From the NCBI GenBank assembly GCA_043802345.1, contig JAZDLC010000077.1:1-24136 (forward strand): 24,136 nt of DNA, in the 5' to 3' direction. A program made the translations under genes and the position numbers. A model generated the notes under the pieces. The model was not told the DNA's origin and ran no database searches. It worked only from the letters and a program-made list of their open reading frames with translations. Origin of the DNA: JAZDLC01 sp043802345. GTDB taxonomy: Bacteria; Planctomycetota; B15-G4; JADJEK01. This document shows, in pieces, positions 15,212-23,306 of this stretch. The number at the start of each line of letters is the position of its first letter. Position 1 is the first letter of the stretch.

Positions 15212-15275
15212 CCTAGTTCACACTGTTCACCATTCTGCGAGGATTCCCGTTCCTTCGACGATTTCGGAGTTTCTG

Positions 15276-15686
15276 ATGCGAACGTCAATCGAGGTCAGGA
15301 CTCCCGGCCGGGGCCTGGTGGAGGTCACTGGCGAACTCCGGGATCTGGTGCGGCAGAGCGGAGTCCGGGAGGGCACCTGTCTCGTTTTTGTGCGCCATAC
15401 CAGCGCAAGTCTCGTCATCCAGGAGAACGCCGATCCTTCCGCCGGGAGGGATCTGGTGGCGTTCTTCGACCATCTGGTGCCGGACGGAGACCCGTCGTTC
15501 GAGCATTCCGCCGAGGGCCCGGACGACATGCCGGCGCACATCCGGTCGGCTCTGACGCGAACGTCCGAGAGCCTCATCATCGCCTCTTCCGAGCTGCTCC
15601 TCGGCACCTGGCAGGGCGTCTTTCTGTTTGAACACCGGCGCCGGCCGCATCGGCGCACTCTGGACGTGCTGATTTCCTCCGCCTGA
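15276..15686 (+). CDS. yjbQ: YjbQ/UPF0047 family protein
   Basis: 136 residues, the normal length for the family (~138). Recognisable landmarks are VFVRHTSASLVIQENADP near residues 38-55, the segment DGDPSFEHSAEGPDDMPAHI, and ELLLGTWQGVFLFEHRRRPH near the end. The conserved His, Asp and Glu residues form the family's presumed active site. YjbQ proteins are often annotated as secondary thiamine-phosphate synthase enzymes because overexpressed E. coli YjbQ rescues thiamine mutants; the physiological role is unsettled. The ATG at 15276 is chosen over earlier in-frame starts because GGAG precedes it by 6 nt and it matches the family N-terminus. No thiamine genes are nearby. Confidence 0.92.
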   Translation: MRTSIEVRTPGRGLVEVTGELRDLVRQSGVREGTCLVFVRHTSASLVIQENADPSAGRDLVAFFDHLVPDGDPSFEHSAEGPDDMPAHIRSALTRTSESLIIASSELLLGTWQGVFLFEHRRRPHRRTLDVLISSA

Positions 15687-15815
15687 TTCCTGCTTGGATT
15701 TCCCTGGCATGGCGGGTCCGGTTTGGAACAATCCGGGGACCCGCCCCGTCCCACAGCGCGGCGGATGGTCTCGATCTTCCTCAGCCTGTTCGACACCCCA
15801 GGGACTCAGCTTTCG

Positions 15816-17378
15816 ATGACTTTTCATGCCTGTGGCGCTCGCCGGTTCCGGCGGCGGCCTGTCCGATTCGGGATTCTCCTCGGCTTGGCTTCGGTCCTGC
15901 TTCTCTGCCCCTCCGCTCGCGCCACATGGTCGATCGTGTTGGCCGATCGCGGCACGGGCGAGGTGGCGGTCGGATGCGCGACCTGCTGGGACGGACAGTG
16001 GTTGGAGCAGATGTTGCCGGTCATCCAGGCCGGCCGGGGCGCGGCCAACTGCCAGGCGACGGTGGACAGCAGCGGCCAGAATCGCGGAATCATCTTTGAC
16101 GGGCTGGCGGATGCCATCGATCCTGCCGCGGTTCTTTCGGCGGTGCAGGCCCAGGACAGCCTGTTCGGGAACCGGCAGATCGCCATTGTCGACCTCGCGG
16201 GAAAAGTGGCCACCCACACCGGCGCGGCGATACCGGATTCCTGGAACGGGCATCTGAGCGGCGTCGACGGTGATCTGGTCTGGTCGATCCAGGGAAACCG
16301 TCTCGCTGGCCAGCCGGTCGTGAGCGCTGCCCGGGATGCGGTCCTCTGCGCGGATGGCGATCTGGCGGACCGGCTGATGGCCGGCATGCGCGCGGCCCAG
16401 GCAATGGGCGGGGACGGACGATGCTCGTGCAGCACCGGCTACCCCAGCAGCTGCGGCTCGCCGCCACCCTCGTTCACCAAGTCAGCCCATGTCGGCTTCA
16501 TGATCGTGGCCCGGGTGGGCGACCTGGATGGCGACTGCGACGCCAGCAACGGCTGCGCCACGGGCCGCTACTACATGAATCTCGAGGTCGGGGGGTGGCA
16601 GGGGAGCCAGCCGGACCCGGTGGACCAGATGCAGGTCCAGATGGACCAGTGGCGGGCCAGCCTGATCGGCCGGCCGGATCAGCTCGAGTCGACCGTCGAG
16701 GTCGATCCGCCGGTCCTCGTGGCGGGCGGCGCGAGCCCGGCGCGGATCACGATCCGCCTGCAGGACTGGCGCGGGGTTCAGCTCGCCTCCGGTGGCGCCG
16801 CGGTGACCGTCCTGGGCGTGACCGCGTCAGGCGAGATGCTGCCGATCGGGGAGGTTTCGGACCATGGGGACGGCACCTACTCGCTGCCACTGGCGCCGGT
16901 TCCGCGGCCGGGGAAGCTCACGCTCCGGTGCGTGGTCGACGACGGCACGGGCCCGGTCCAGCTCCATCCCGCCCGGGAGTTGATCGTGGCGCCGGCGGCG
17001 GGCCTCTCCGCGAACCGGAAGCAACTCTCGATCAAGCGAGGAGGCGAAGTCCGACTCGGAATCGACCTGTCTCCCGCAATGGCGGGCCGGCCCTACCTGC
17101 TGCTCTGCTCCGCTTCCGGAACGGCACCAGGCTTCACCTTGTTCAAGATCCATGTTCCCCTCGTCCTGGACCATGTGGTGCTGGCCTCATGGAGGCTCCG
17201 CGGCAGCATGGTGCTTCCTGGGAGCGTGGGCCTGCTGAACGAACATGGCCGGGGCCTCGCCGCGCTCCGCCTTTCGCCCGGCGGTCTCTACTCGTTTCTA
17301 CCGGGCAGTCTCTCCTTCTCCCTGCTGGCAGGTCCGGGGTACGCGTCCAGGCCGGTAGTGGTCGAGCTGGCGCCCTGA
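15816..17378 (+). CDS. exported DUF1028 (Ntn-hydrolase-like) protein with C-terminal beta-rich region
   Basis: 520 residues from this start. A basic n-region (RRFRRRPVR) and hydrophobic core (ILLGLASVLLL) end at SARA-TWSIV, so signal peptidase cleavage would expose Thr37. Residues ~37-270 match DUF1028: TWSIVLADRGTGEVAVGCA, IVDLAGKVATHTGAA, WSIQGNRLAG, and DLDGDCDASNGC with several cysteines in the CSCSTGYPSSCG segment. DUF1028 proteins share the Ntn-hydrolase fold and most have no assigned activity. Residues ~290-520 are beta-rich, with a possible Ig-like domain (ITIRLQDWRG...DHGDGTYSLPL). Earlier in-frame starts (TTG 15723, ATG 15765) would place an odd extension before the signal peptide; the ribosome site for 15816 is weak, so the start is not certain. 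Confidence 0.82.
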   Translation: MTFHACGARRFRRRPVRFGILLGLASVLLLCPSARATWSIVLADRGTGEVAVGCATCWDGQWLEQMLPVIQAGRGAANCQATVDSSGQNRGIIFDGLADAIDPAAVLSAVQAQDSLFGNRQIAIVDLAGKVATHTGAAIPDSWNGHLSGVDGDLVWSIQGNRLAGQPVVSAARDAVLCADGDLADRLMAGMRAAQAMGGDGRCSCSTGYPSSCGSPPPSFTKSAHVGFMIVARVGDLDGDCDASNGCATGRYYMNLEVGGWQGSQPDPVDQMQVQMDQWRASLIGRPDQLESTVEVDPPVLVAGGASPARITIRLQDWRGVQLASGGAAVTVLGVTASGEMLPIGEVSDHGDGTYSLPLAPVPRPGKLTLRCVVDDGTGPVQLHPARELIVAPAAGLSANRKQLSIKRGGEVRLGIDLSPAMAGRPYLLLCSASGTAPGFTLFKIHVPLVLDHVVLASWRLRGSMVLPGSVGLLNEHGRGLAALRLSPGGLYSFLPGSLSFSLLAGPGYASRPVVVELAP

Positions 17379-17420
17379 CGCTCAGTTTCTTCGCGGGGTG
17401 CGAACAAATCGAGGTGGGGG

Positions 17421-17436
17421 TCGGAATCGGCATCGG
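17421..17436. repeat. short hexamer-type repeat between convergent genes
   Basis: TCGGAATCGGCATCGG, i.e. imperfect copies of ATCGGM, in the 117-bp gap (17379-17495) between the DUF1028 gene and the PHP lipoprotein gene. It stands apart from coding sequence in pattern and recalls the hexamer-built repeat at 22489-22612. No clear terminator is visible in the gap. Confidence 0.35.
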
Positions 17437-17495
17437 CAAGACTGTCGTGTGGTTTTGTGCCCTCTGCTGTGAGTCCCCCCCCGTCTTCACCCTCT

Positions 17496-19511
17496 CTATT
17501 CGAAGAAGATCGGGCTGGACCACGCAACCCCGCCGTCCTGCTGGATCGCGCGCAGGTAGACGTAGTCGCCGGCCTGAAGCTCATTCAGCGGGAGCGCTCC
17601 CTGCAGTTCCATCTGTCCCTGGAGCTTCTGCCGTCCACTGAGCCGGCCCTTCTGCACCATTTCAAGCCGATCGAGCGGCGCGCAGGCGATCACCAGGAAG
17701 TTCAGCTTCGGCGTCTTCGAGACGGCGCTCGCCTGGACCACGCTGCCCATGCGGTGCCCCTCGATGCTGACCTGAAGCAGAATCCTCGGGCCGCTGGTTG
17801 CGTAGACCCGGCGCTCCATCATCGCTCGGTGAATCCCCTTCCGGGTTCGTTCCGGGCTGAGAATGGCCGCCAGGCCGCCGGTCCCCAGGTAGTCCCTGTC
17901 GGCTCCCGGGCGTGCCGCCTGATGCCCATAGGCGGCGGAGAGGTGAGGCAGGCCCGGGTGCCCGTCATGGCTGTCGCCGCCGCCAATGAAGCCGAACCGG
18001 ACTCCGCCATCGAGCACATCCCGGACGAAGTTCCCCTCCCTCCCGCCCTGCACCGCGCGGGGGGCGGCGGGGGATTCGCTGTTGCCGTGGACCGACATGA
18101 TCTCGGTCACCGGTTCGAATCTCGGGTCGGGGCGGAATCTCCAGTCGATCGGCACCGGCTCGCCCGCGGAATGGTGGGCGAAGGTCAGCGCGTCCTGTCC
18201 CTCGAGCCCGGCCCAGAGCTGGGCCGGCGTCTCCACGGTCGGGTCGAGGCAGCTCAGCAGTTCACCCTCGTCCTGGAAGTAGAGCACATGACGATGGCCA
18301 TGGAGCCAGCTGGTCCACTCGAATCCCAGCAGGGTGACGAACTTCCCGGGCTCGTGGAACGCGACGACCTGGTTGCGAATCTCCTCCCAGAGTTGCGGAT
18401 GGGAGTCGAGGAAGCGCACGCCGAAGTGATCGTGATCGGTGAGCGCCGCCGCGTCCAGGCCGGCCACGTCGCGGGCGTACCGGAAGTAATCCTCCGGGAG
18501 GCCGGTTCCGTCGGAGAAGTTGGAGTGACCGTGCAGATCGGCCCAGAGGAAGGGAGGAGGATTCTGGATGACCCAGAGCGGGTTGCTGGTGGCGGTGATC
18601 TCGCGACCCCGGAAGGTCGCCTGGGCTTTCAGGCGCAGGATGCCGGCCTTGCCGGCCCGGAACGCGATCGGCGCGCAGCCGGCCTGCTCCGGTCCGAACT
18701 GGAACTCCTCGGGCAGGCCGAGACCCTCCGGCGGAGCGACCAGGCGGACGGTCCCAATGAATGAGCTGCAGACGTTCGCCACGCCGTCCAGGACCGCCAC
18801 CCGCAGGAGGACCGGGTCGCCCGGGGCGGCGGAACTCGGCAGGGTGAGACTCAACTGGGCCGGGGTGCCCGGAAGGATGGTCAGGCGAGGCGAGTCCTCG
18901 CAGATGGCCCGGACCCCGTCACCGTCTCCGTCCACGGCGAACCAGAGTCGGGAGTCCCTCTCGGCATACCTGTCCGGCAGGGCCCGGGCCGGTCCGGCCC
19001 CGTACACGAGTTCGATCCGCTCCCCGCTCTCGAGCGCCCGGCCCAGAATCTCGATCCGGAACAGGCCCCCCTCGAGGGTGAGCGCGTTGAGGTCCACTCC
19101 CTCCGCCGCAGTGGCCGCGGTGGTGAATCCAGCGCCGCCAGGATCCAGATTCTGGGGCTGCGACCAGCCCCAGAACGGCTCCGGCATGAAGGAGAGCGAA
19201 CCGCCCACCGCGATTCCGTGTTCTCCCGCCTCGTACAGGAGCTTCCAGCGGCCCGCCACGCCTGCCCCGATCGTCGATCCGGAGCAGTCCCGGTCCGGCT
19301 CGATCCAGGCCTTGCCGCCACCGTCCGAGGGGTCGCGGCGGCGGGTCAGATCCGCCTTCAGCTCTTCATGCTGGGCGACCTTCGCGTAGGGAGGGAGGGA
19401 GAGTTCTTCCGGCTTCTCTTCCGCCGCCGGCCTGTCGCAGGCCGAAAGATGCGCCAGGACGGCCAGCAGACCGGCCCGCACGGCGAGTTGAATCAGATCG
19501 TTGAGTTTCAT
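17496..19511 (-). CDS. PHP-domain (DUF3604-like) metallohydrolase lipoprotein
   Basis: 671 residues. The N-terminal signal ends in the lipobox LSAC (Cys25), so the mature protein should be lipid-anchored. Residues ~40-315 look like beta-rich extracytoplasmic domains. From ~322 the PHP-type metal centre appears: WADLHGHSNFSDG (His327, His329), LTDHDHFG (Asp359-His362), FAHHSAG (446-447), SVHGN (His475) and GGGDSHDGHPG (Asp513, His515). DUF3604 and related secreted PHP proteins are presumed phosphoesterases or hydrolases; the substrate cannot be inferred here. The last ~130 residues are again beta-rich (GDYVYLRAIQQDGGVAWSSP). The gene stands alone, convergent with the DUF1028 gene and divergent from the M16 peptidase; no strong ribosome site is seen before its ATG. 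Confidence 0.85.
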   Translation of the reverse strand: MKLNDLIQLAVRAGLLAVLAHLSACDRPAAEEKPEELSLPPYAKVAQHEELKADLTRRRDPSDGGGKAWIEPDRDCSGSTIGAGVAGRWKLLYEAGEHGIAVGGSLSFMPEPFWGWSQPQNLDPGGAGFTTAATAAEGVDLNALTLEGGLFRIEILGRALESGERIELVYGAGPARALPDRYAERDSRLWFAVDGDGDGVRAICEDSPRLTILPGTPAQLSLTLPSSAAPGDPVLLRVAVLDGVANVCSSFIGTVRLVAPPEGLGLPEEFQFGPEQAGCAPIAFRAGKAGILRLKAQATFRGREITATSNPLWVIQNPPPFLWADLHGHSNFSDGTGLPEDYFRYARDVAGLDAAALTDHDHFGVRFLDSHPQLWEEIRNQVVAFHEPGKFVTLLGFEWTSWLHGHRHVLYFQDEGELLSCLDPTVETPAQLWAGLEGQDALTFAHHSAGEPVPIDWRFRPDPRFEPVTEIMSVHGNSESPAAPRAVQGGREGNFVRDVLDGGVRFGFIGGGDSHDGHPGLPHLSAAYGHQAARPGADRDYLGTGGLAAILSPERTRKGIHRAMMERRVYATSGPRILLQVSIEGHRMGSVVQASAVSKTPKLNFLVIACAPLDRLEMVQKGRLSGRQKLQGQMELQGALPLNELQAGDYVYLRAIQQDGGVAWSSPIFFE

Positions 19512-19651
19512 GGCAAACAGATCGTAGCTCCTCCGCGTCCCTCAGTTTGCAGATTTCGGGCCAACGCGGGCCCCGGCGGCCACCCTGATGACCTTGGGGC
19601 GCGAAACCTGTAGTCTGCGACTCTCCTTCTCGATAGCCCTGGAATCTCCCC

Positions 19652-22486
19652 ATGAAGCGCATCTCATTCCTCCTGTCCCTGGTCTTCCTCGTCAGTTCCG
19701 CTCTCGGCGCGGACCAGTACCAGTTCCACAAGCGAACGCTCGACAACGGTCTCAAGATCGTGACGCTCGAGGACCACTCCTGCCCGGTGGTGGCGATCCA
19801 GGTCTGGTATCACGTCGGCTCCAAGGACGAGAATCCGGAGCGGACGGGGTTCGCCCACATGTTCGAGCACATGATGTTCCGGGGCACCGACCGGCTCGGT
19901 CCGGAGGATCACTTCGAGTTCGTCCGGGGCGCGGGCGGGGACTGCAACGCCTACACCTCGTTTGACCAGACGGTCTACGTTCAGAAGGTTCCGAAGAACC
20001 AGCTGCCGATGGTCTTCTGGCTGGAGGCGGAAAGGATGTCGGCCTTGCGGGTCGACGAGGAGGGTTTCGCCACGGAGCGGTCCGTGGTGGAAGAGGAGCG
20101 GCGCATGGGCCAGAACCAGCCGTACGGCACGGTGCTGGAGAAGCTCCTCCCGCAAATCTACCAGGAGCATCCGTACCGCTGGTCCGTGATCGGCAGCAAG
20201 GAGCACCTGCGCGAGGCCACTTCCGAGGAGCTGCTGCGCTTCTGGGAGACCTACTACGTGCCGAACAACGCTACCCTGATCGTGGTGGGCGACGTCGACC
20301 ATGCGTGGGTGGAGGCCGAGGCGGAGAAGGCCTTCGGCTGGATCCCGCGGTGCGGCGACGCGCCAAGGGTCGCCGCGCGCGAGCCGCTCAAGGGGGAACC
20401 TCTCGAGATCGAGATCATCGAAGAGAAGGGGCCGGTGCCGATCGTGGCGGTTGCCTACAGGACCGTCCCTCAGGACCACGAGGACGCCCTGCCGCTGGAG
20501 ATGCTGATGAGCATCCTGGGCAGCGGCGAGAGCAGCCGCCTCTATCGCAGCGTGGTCGACGAACATGAGAAGGCGGCGATGGCCATGGGAGGAGGGTTCG
20601 GTCTGGAGCAGGACGGCCTGGTCGCGGCCGGGGCGGTGCTGATGCCGTTTGGTGACATGGACGGAGCCCTGGAACTGATCGATGCCGAGATCGAGAAGAT
20701 CCGGACCGGACCGATCACCGAGTCGGAGCTGTCCAAGGCGAAGGCGAACTACCGGCGGCAACTGGTGGACGAATCGATGACGATCGAGTCGAAGGCCCAG
20801 TTGGTCGGATCCGCGGAGGTGTTCCTCGGCGGGGCGGAGGTTCTCAACCAGAGGGCCGAGCGGATCGAGTCGATGACGGTCGAGGACTTGAAGCGCGTGG
20901 CCGAAACCTACCTGGTTCCGGAGCGCCGCCTGACCGTGCGCATCAAGCCGACTCTCGGCGGCATGATGAAGACGGTGCTGGGAGGGCTGCTGGGCAAGAA
21001 GGGGGACGACGCGGAGGAAGGGGCGGATGAGGGGAAGAAGGAAAAGCCCACGACCTCGACCATGGCCGAGCGGCAAGGCCCCAAGGCAGCGGCGAAGCCG
21101 CCCGAGGGGTACCCGGAGAGCGCGCCAGTCGCGCCCCTCCTGGGGACCCGGATTCCGATGGACTCGGTCGAGAAGACCCTCGACAACGGGCTCCGGGTCG
21201 TGGTGGTCGAAAACCACGAGGTGCCGATCATCTCCATGCGCCTCGGACTGCTGAACGGCGCGTTCCTCGATCGCAAGGAGGCTCCCGGCGCCGCCACCAT
21301 GGCGTGCCAGATGCTGACCAAGGGCGTCAAGGGGAAGACCGCCCAGGAGCTGGCGGAGGAACTGGAGACGCACGCGGTGCAGCTTTCGGCCTCGGCCGGA
21401 ATGGACTCCGCGGGAGTGAGCGGCAGCGCGGTGACGGGGCAGCTCGGGAGGCTGGTCCAGACCATGGCGGCGGTGGTCAAGTATCCGACCTTCCCCGGGG
21501 ATGAGTTCCGCAAGCTCAAGCGCCAGGCGCTGACCGGGATGGCGATCTCCGAGAAGCAGCCGTCGGCGATCGCGGACCGGGAGTTCCAGAAGGGCCTGTT
21601 CGGGGAGCACTGGTACTCCCGGGACGCGAGCGGCCGCTCGGAGGATCTCGAGAAGCTGAGCGTGGAGGACTGCCGGGAATGGTGGGAACGCTGCGCCCGG
21701 CCCGATCAGGCGGTGCTGTACTTCGCGGGAGATATCGATCCCGACACGGCCTTCGACCTGGCGGACGCCCTGTTCAGCGACTGGACCGCGGAAGGAGAAC
21801 CGCCCCGCGCCGCCGTGGCCGGGATCCCGGAGCCGCAAGAAACCCGCATCGTGCTGGTCGACATCCCGGGAGCGATCCAGAGCCAGATCCGCGTGGGCCA
21901 CCTGGGATTCACCCGGCACGACCCGCGCTACTTCACCTCGAACGTCCTGTCCCAGATCTTCGGCGGCGCCTTCAACAGCCGGCTCAACAAGACGATCCGG
22001 GTGGAGAAGGGACTGACCTACGGCGCCCGCGGCGGCTTCTCTTCGAGCCGTTTCGCGGGCCGCTTCACCGTGTCCACCTTCAGCAAGAGCCAGTCGACCG
22101 TGGAGGCGGTGCAGGCGATCCTCGACGAGATCAACCGGATGCGGACCGAGCCTCCGAGCGACAGCGAGCTGACGCAGGCCCGCTCGTATACCGTCGGCTC
22201 CTTTGCCGGCGACCATGAGACGCCCGGCTCGATCGCGAGCGAGCTCTGGAGCCTGCGGGTGCATGGTCTCGAGAAGAGCTTCGTCAACGACTACCTCGAC
22301 AGCGTGGTCAAGACGACGTCGGAGGGTATTGCGAGGGTCGCGCGGTCGGCGATCGATCCGGACCATCTCCTGATCGTCGTGGTCGGCAATGCGGCGGAAG
22401 TCGAGGCGGGGTTGAAGGAGATCGCCCCGGTGACGGTGTTGAACGAGGACGGGACGCCGAAGGAGAGTGAGACCAAGGAGGGGTGA
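19652..22486 (+). CDS. exported M16 family zinc metallopeptidase, fused active and inactive halves
   Basis: 944 residues with a signal peptide (ISFLLSLVFLVSSALGA). The first M16 unit (residues ~28-440) begins RTLDNGLKIVTLEDH and carries the inverted zinc motif HMFEH (His69, Glu72, His73); the third ligand is a glutamate in VVEEERRMG near 147-149. A charged linker (~445-495, rich in Lys, Glu and Asp) leads to a second unit starting KTLDNGLRVVVVENH, in which the equivalent helix reads TMACQMLTKGVKG and lacks HxxEH. Later segments FGGAFNSRLNKTIRVEKGLTY and GARGGF are typical substrate-binding motifs. One chain therefore mirrors the two-subunit catalytic/non-catalytic design of processing peptidases. 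It is likely a periplasmic peptidase that degrades peptides. Confidence 0.94.
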   Translation: MKRISFLLSLVFLVSSALGADQYQFHKRTLDNGLKIVTLEDHSCPVVAIQVWYHVGSKDENPERTGFAHMFEHMMFRGTDRLGPEDHFEFVRGAGGDCNAYTSFDQTVYVQKVPKNQLPMVFWLEAERMSALRVDEEGFATERSVVEEERRMGQNQPYGTVLEKLLPQIYQEHPYRWSVIGSKEHLREATSEELLRFWETYYVPNNATLIVVGDVDHAWVEAEAEKAFGWIPRCGDAPRVAAREPLKGEPLEIEIIEEKGPVPIVAVAYRTVPQDHEDALPLEMLMSILGSGESSRLYRSVVDEHEKAAMAMGGGFGLEQDGLVAAGAVLMPFGDMDGALELIDAEIEKIRTGPITESELSKAKANYRRQLVDESMTIESKAQLVGSAEVFLGGAEVLNQRAERIESMTVEDLKRVAETYLVPERRLTVRIKPTLGGMMKTVLGGLLGKKGDDAEEGADEGKKEKPTTSTMAERQGPKAAAKPPEGYPESAPVAPLLGTRIPMDSVEKTLDNGLRVVVVENHEVPIISMRLGLLNGAFLDRKEAPGAATMACQMLTKGVKGKTAQELAEELETHAVQLSASAGMDSAGVSGSAVTGQLGRLVQTMAAVVKYPTFPGDEFRKLKRQALTGMAISEKQPSAIADREFQKGLFGEHWYSRDASGRSEDLEKLSVEDCREWWERCARPDQAVLYFAGDIDPDTAFDLADALFSDWTAEGEPPRAAVAGIPEPQETRIVLVDIPGAIQSQIRVGHLGFTRHDPRYFTSNVLSQIFGGAFNSRLNKTIRVEKGLTYGARGGFSSSRFAGRFTVSTFSKSQSTVEAVQAILDEINRMRTEPPSDSELTQARSYTVGSFAGDHETPGSIASELWSLRVHGLEKSFVNDYLDSVVKTTSEGIARVARSAIDPDHLLIVVVGNAAEVEAGLKEIAPVTVLNEDGTPKESETKEG

Positions 22487-22488
22487 AG

Positions 22489-22612
22489 TTCGTACTCAGT
22501 CGCTTCAGCGACGGTACTCGTACTCGAATCGTGAGCTGCCAGGTTGGAGCGGGCCAACGGAATCCGGTTCGAGTACGAGTACCGTCCCTTCGGGACTGAG
22601 TACGAGTACGAA
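22489..22612. repeat. composite inverted repeat with hexamer arms and two self-complementary hairpins
   Basis: Beginning 2 bp after the M16 stop. The core arms GACGGTACTCGTACTCGAA (22510-22528) and its exact reverse complement (22568-22586) are 19 bp each, 39 bp apart. Outside each lies a small hairpin, GTCGCT-TC-AGCGAC (22499-22512) and GTCCC-TTC-GGGAC (22584-22596), and then another matching hexamer run (22489-22498; 22597-22612, one GAGTAC unit longer). The hairpins differ in sequence yet both remain paired. In the middle, GTTGG-AGCGGG-CCAAC (22543-22558) could form a third stem. Organisation resembles a paired REP/BIME-type element; it may also act between the convergent M16 and pcp genes. 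Confidence 0.75.
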
Positions 22613-22715
22613 ACGCGGTGCCCGCAGCCATCGCCGGACGAACCCAACCAACCACTGCATCCTCATGTCCACCCCTCAGTGCGTGTCGGGTCGCGTGCGA
22701 CCGGCAATGCGCGGG

Positions 22716-23306
22716 TCACGTTACTGTTTCACTTCGGAGATATTCCACGAGCAATCGCACCGCCTCGATCTGTCGCTGGATCTCGATCCCCTGCGCTCCC
22801 TCGACCATCCCTGGCGTCGGCGGGAGATGGCAAAAGCCGCACGGGGTCCCTGCCTGCAGCAGATGCCGCGCGTGATAGAAGACCGCATTGCAGAGGAAGG
22901 CGCCCGCGGAGAGCGAGATCTCGGCGGGGAGTCCCTTTTCCACCAGCCGCAAGAGCAACCCATCGAGCGGCAGGGTGGAGAAGTAGGCGGCGGGACCGCC
23001 TCGCACCAGCTCCCCGCCTGACGGGCGCTCCCCGCTCTCATCGACCCTTCCCGGCTCCTGGAAGTTGATTGCCACCCTCTCCAGGGAGAAGCGGTTCCGG
23101 TTTGCCGCAACGCCGAGCAGCAGCACCGCGCCGTACCTCTCGCGCGAGAGCAGGTCCTTCAAGATCGCGGGGGCTCGCGCGTAGCTGACCGGCAGCACGG
23201 CGGTCACCAGACCCTCGCCGGCAAGGGCGCCGACGACCTCTGCCGACGGATTGGTCGGCGTCCCCTCGAACGGCTCGAAGCCGATGACCAGGAGCGGCCG
23301 GTTCAT
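22716..23306 (-). CDS. pcp: pyrrolidone-carboxylate peptidase (pyroglutamyl peptidase I, C15)
   Basis: Removes N-terminal pyroglutamate from peptides in the cytoplasm. It has 196 residues, slightly under the usual ~215. The family N-terminus is LVIGFEPFEGTPTNPS. All three catalytic residues are visible: Glu76 in SLERVAINF, Cys139 in SAGAFLCNAVFYHAR and His160 in GFCHLPPTP. The start ATG at 23306 is chosen because it overlaps the folA stop as ATGA and matches the family start; the frame continues upstream to 23390 only as shadow sequence inside folA. Third gene of the thyA-folA-pcp run. No metabolic link to folate is evident, so co-transcription may be incidental. Confidence 0.93.
   Translation of the reverse strand: MNRPLLVIGFEPFEGTPTNPSAEVVGALAGEGLVTAVLPVSYARAPAILKDLLSRERYGAVLLLGVAANRNRFSLERVAINFQEPGRVDESGERPSGGELVRGGPAAYFSTLPLDGLLLRLVEKGLPAEISLSAGAFLCNAVFYHARHLLQAGTPCGFCHLPPTPGMVEGAQGIEIQRQIEAVRLLVEYLRSETVT

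Noticed and set aside
17457..18764. 435-codon + frame antisense to the PHP lipoprotein
   Set aside because: No domain, composition of a shadow, and the opposite strand has a lipobox and full metal motifs.
19512..19651. Divergent promoter between the PHP lipoprotein and M16 peptidase genes
   Set aside because: Promoters must lie here by arrangement, but no -35/-10 pair with good spacing could be identified.
19664..22366. Long open frame of 900 codons on the - strand opposite the M16 peptidase gene
   Set aside because: It is antisense to a clear M16 gene in codon-biased GC-rich DNA; its translation is Arg/His/Leu/Gly-rich low-complexity with no recognisable domain.
22489..22612. CRISPR array
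   Set aside because: There are only two copies in inverted orientation with one spacer-like interval and no cas genes.
22467..23068. Two + strand frames across the inverted repeat and pcp
   Set aside because: They translate the hexamer repeat as alternating dipeptides and then read antisense pcp; neither resembles a protein family.
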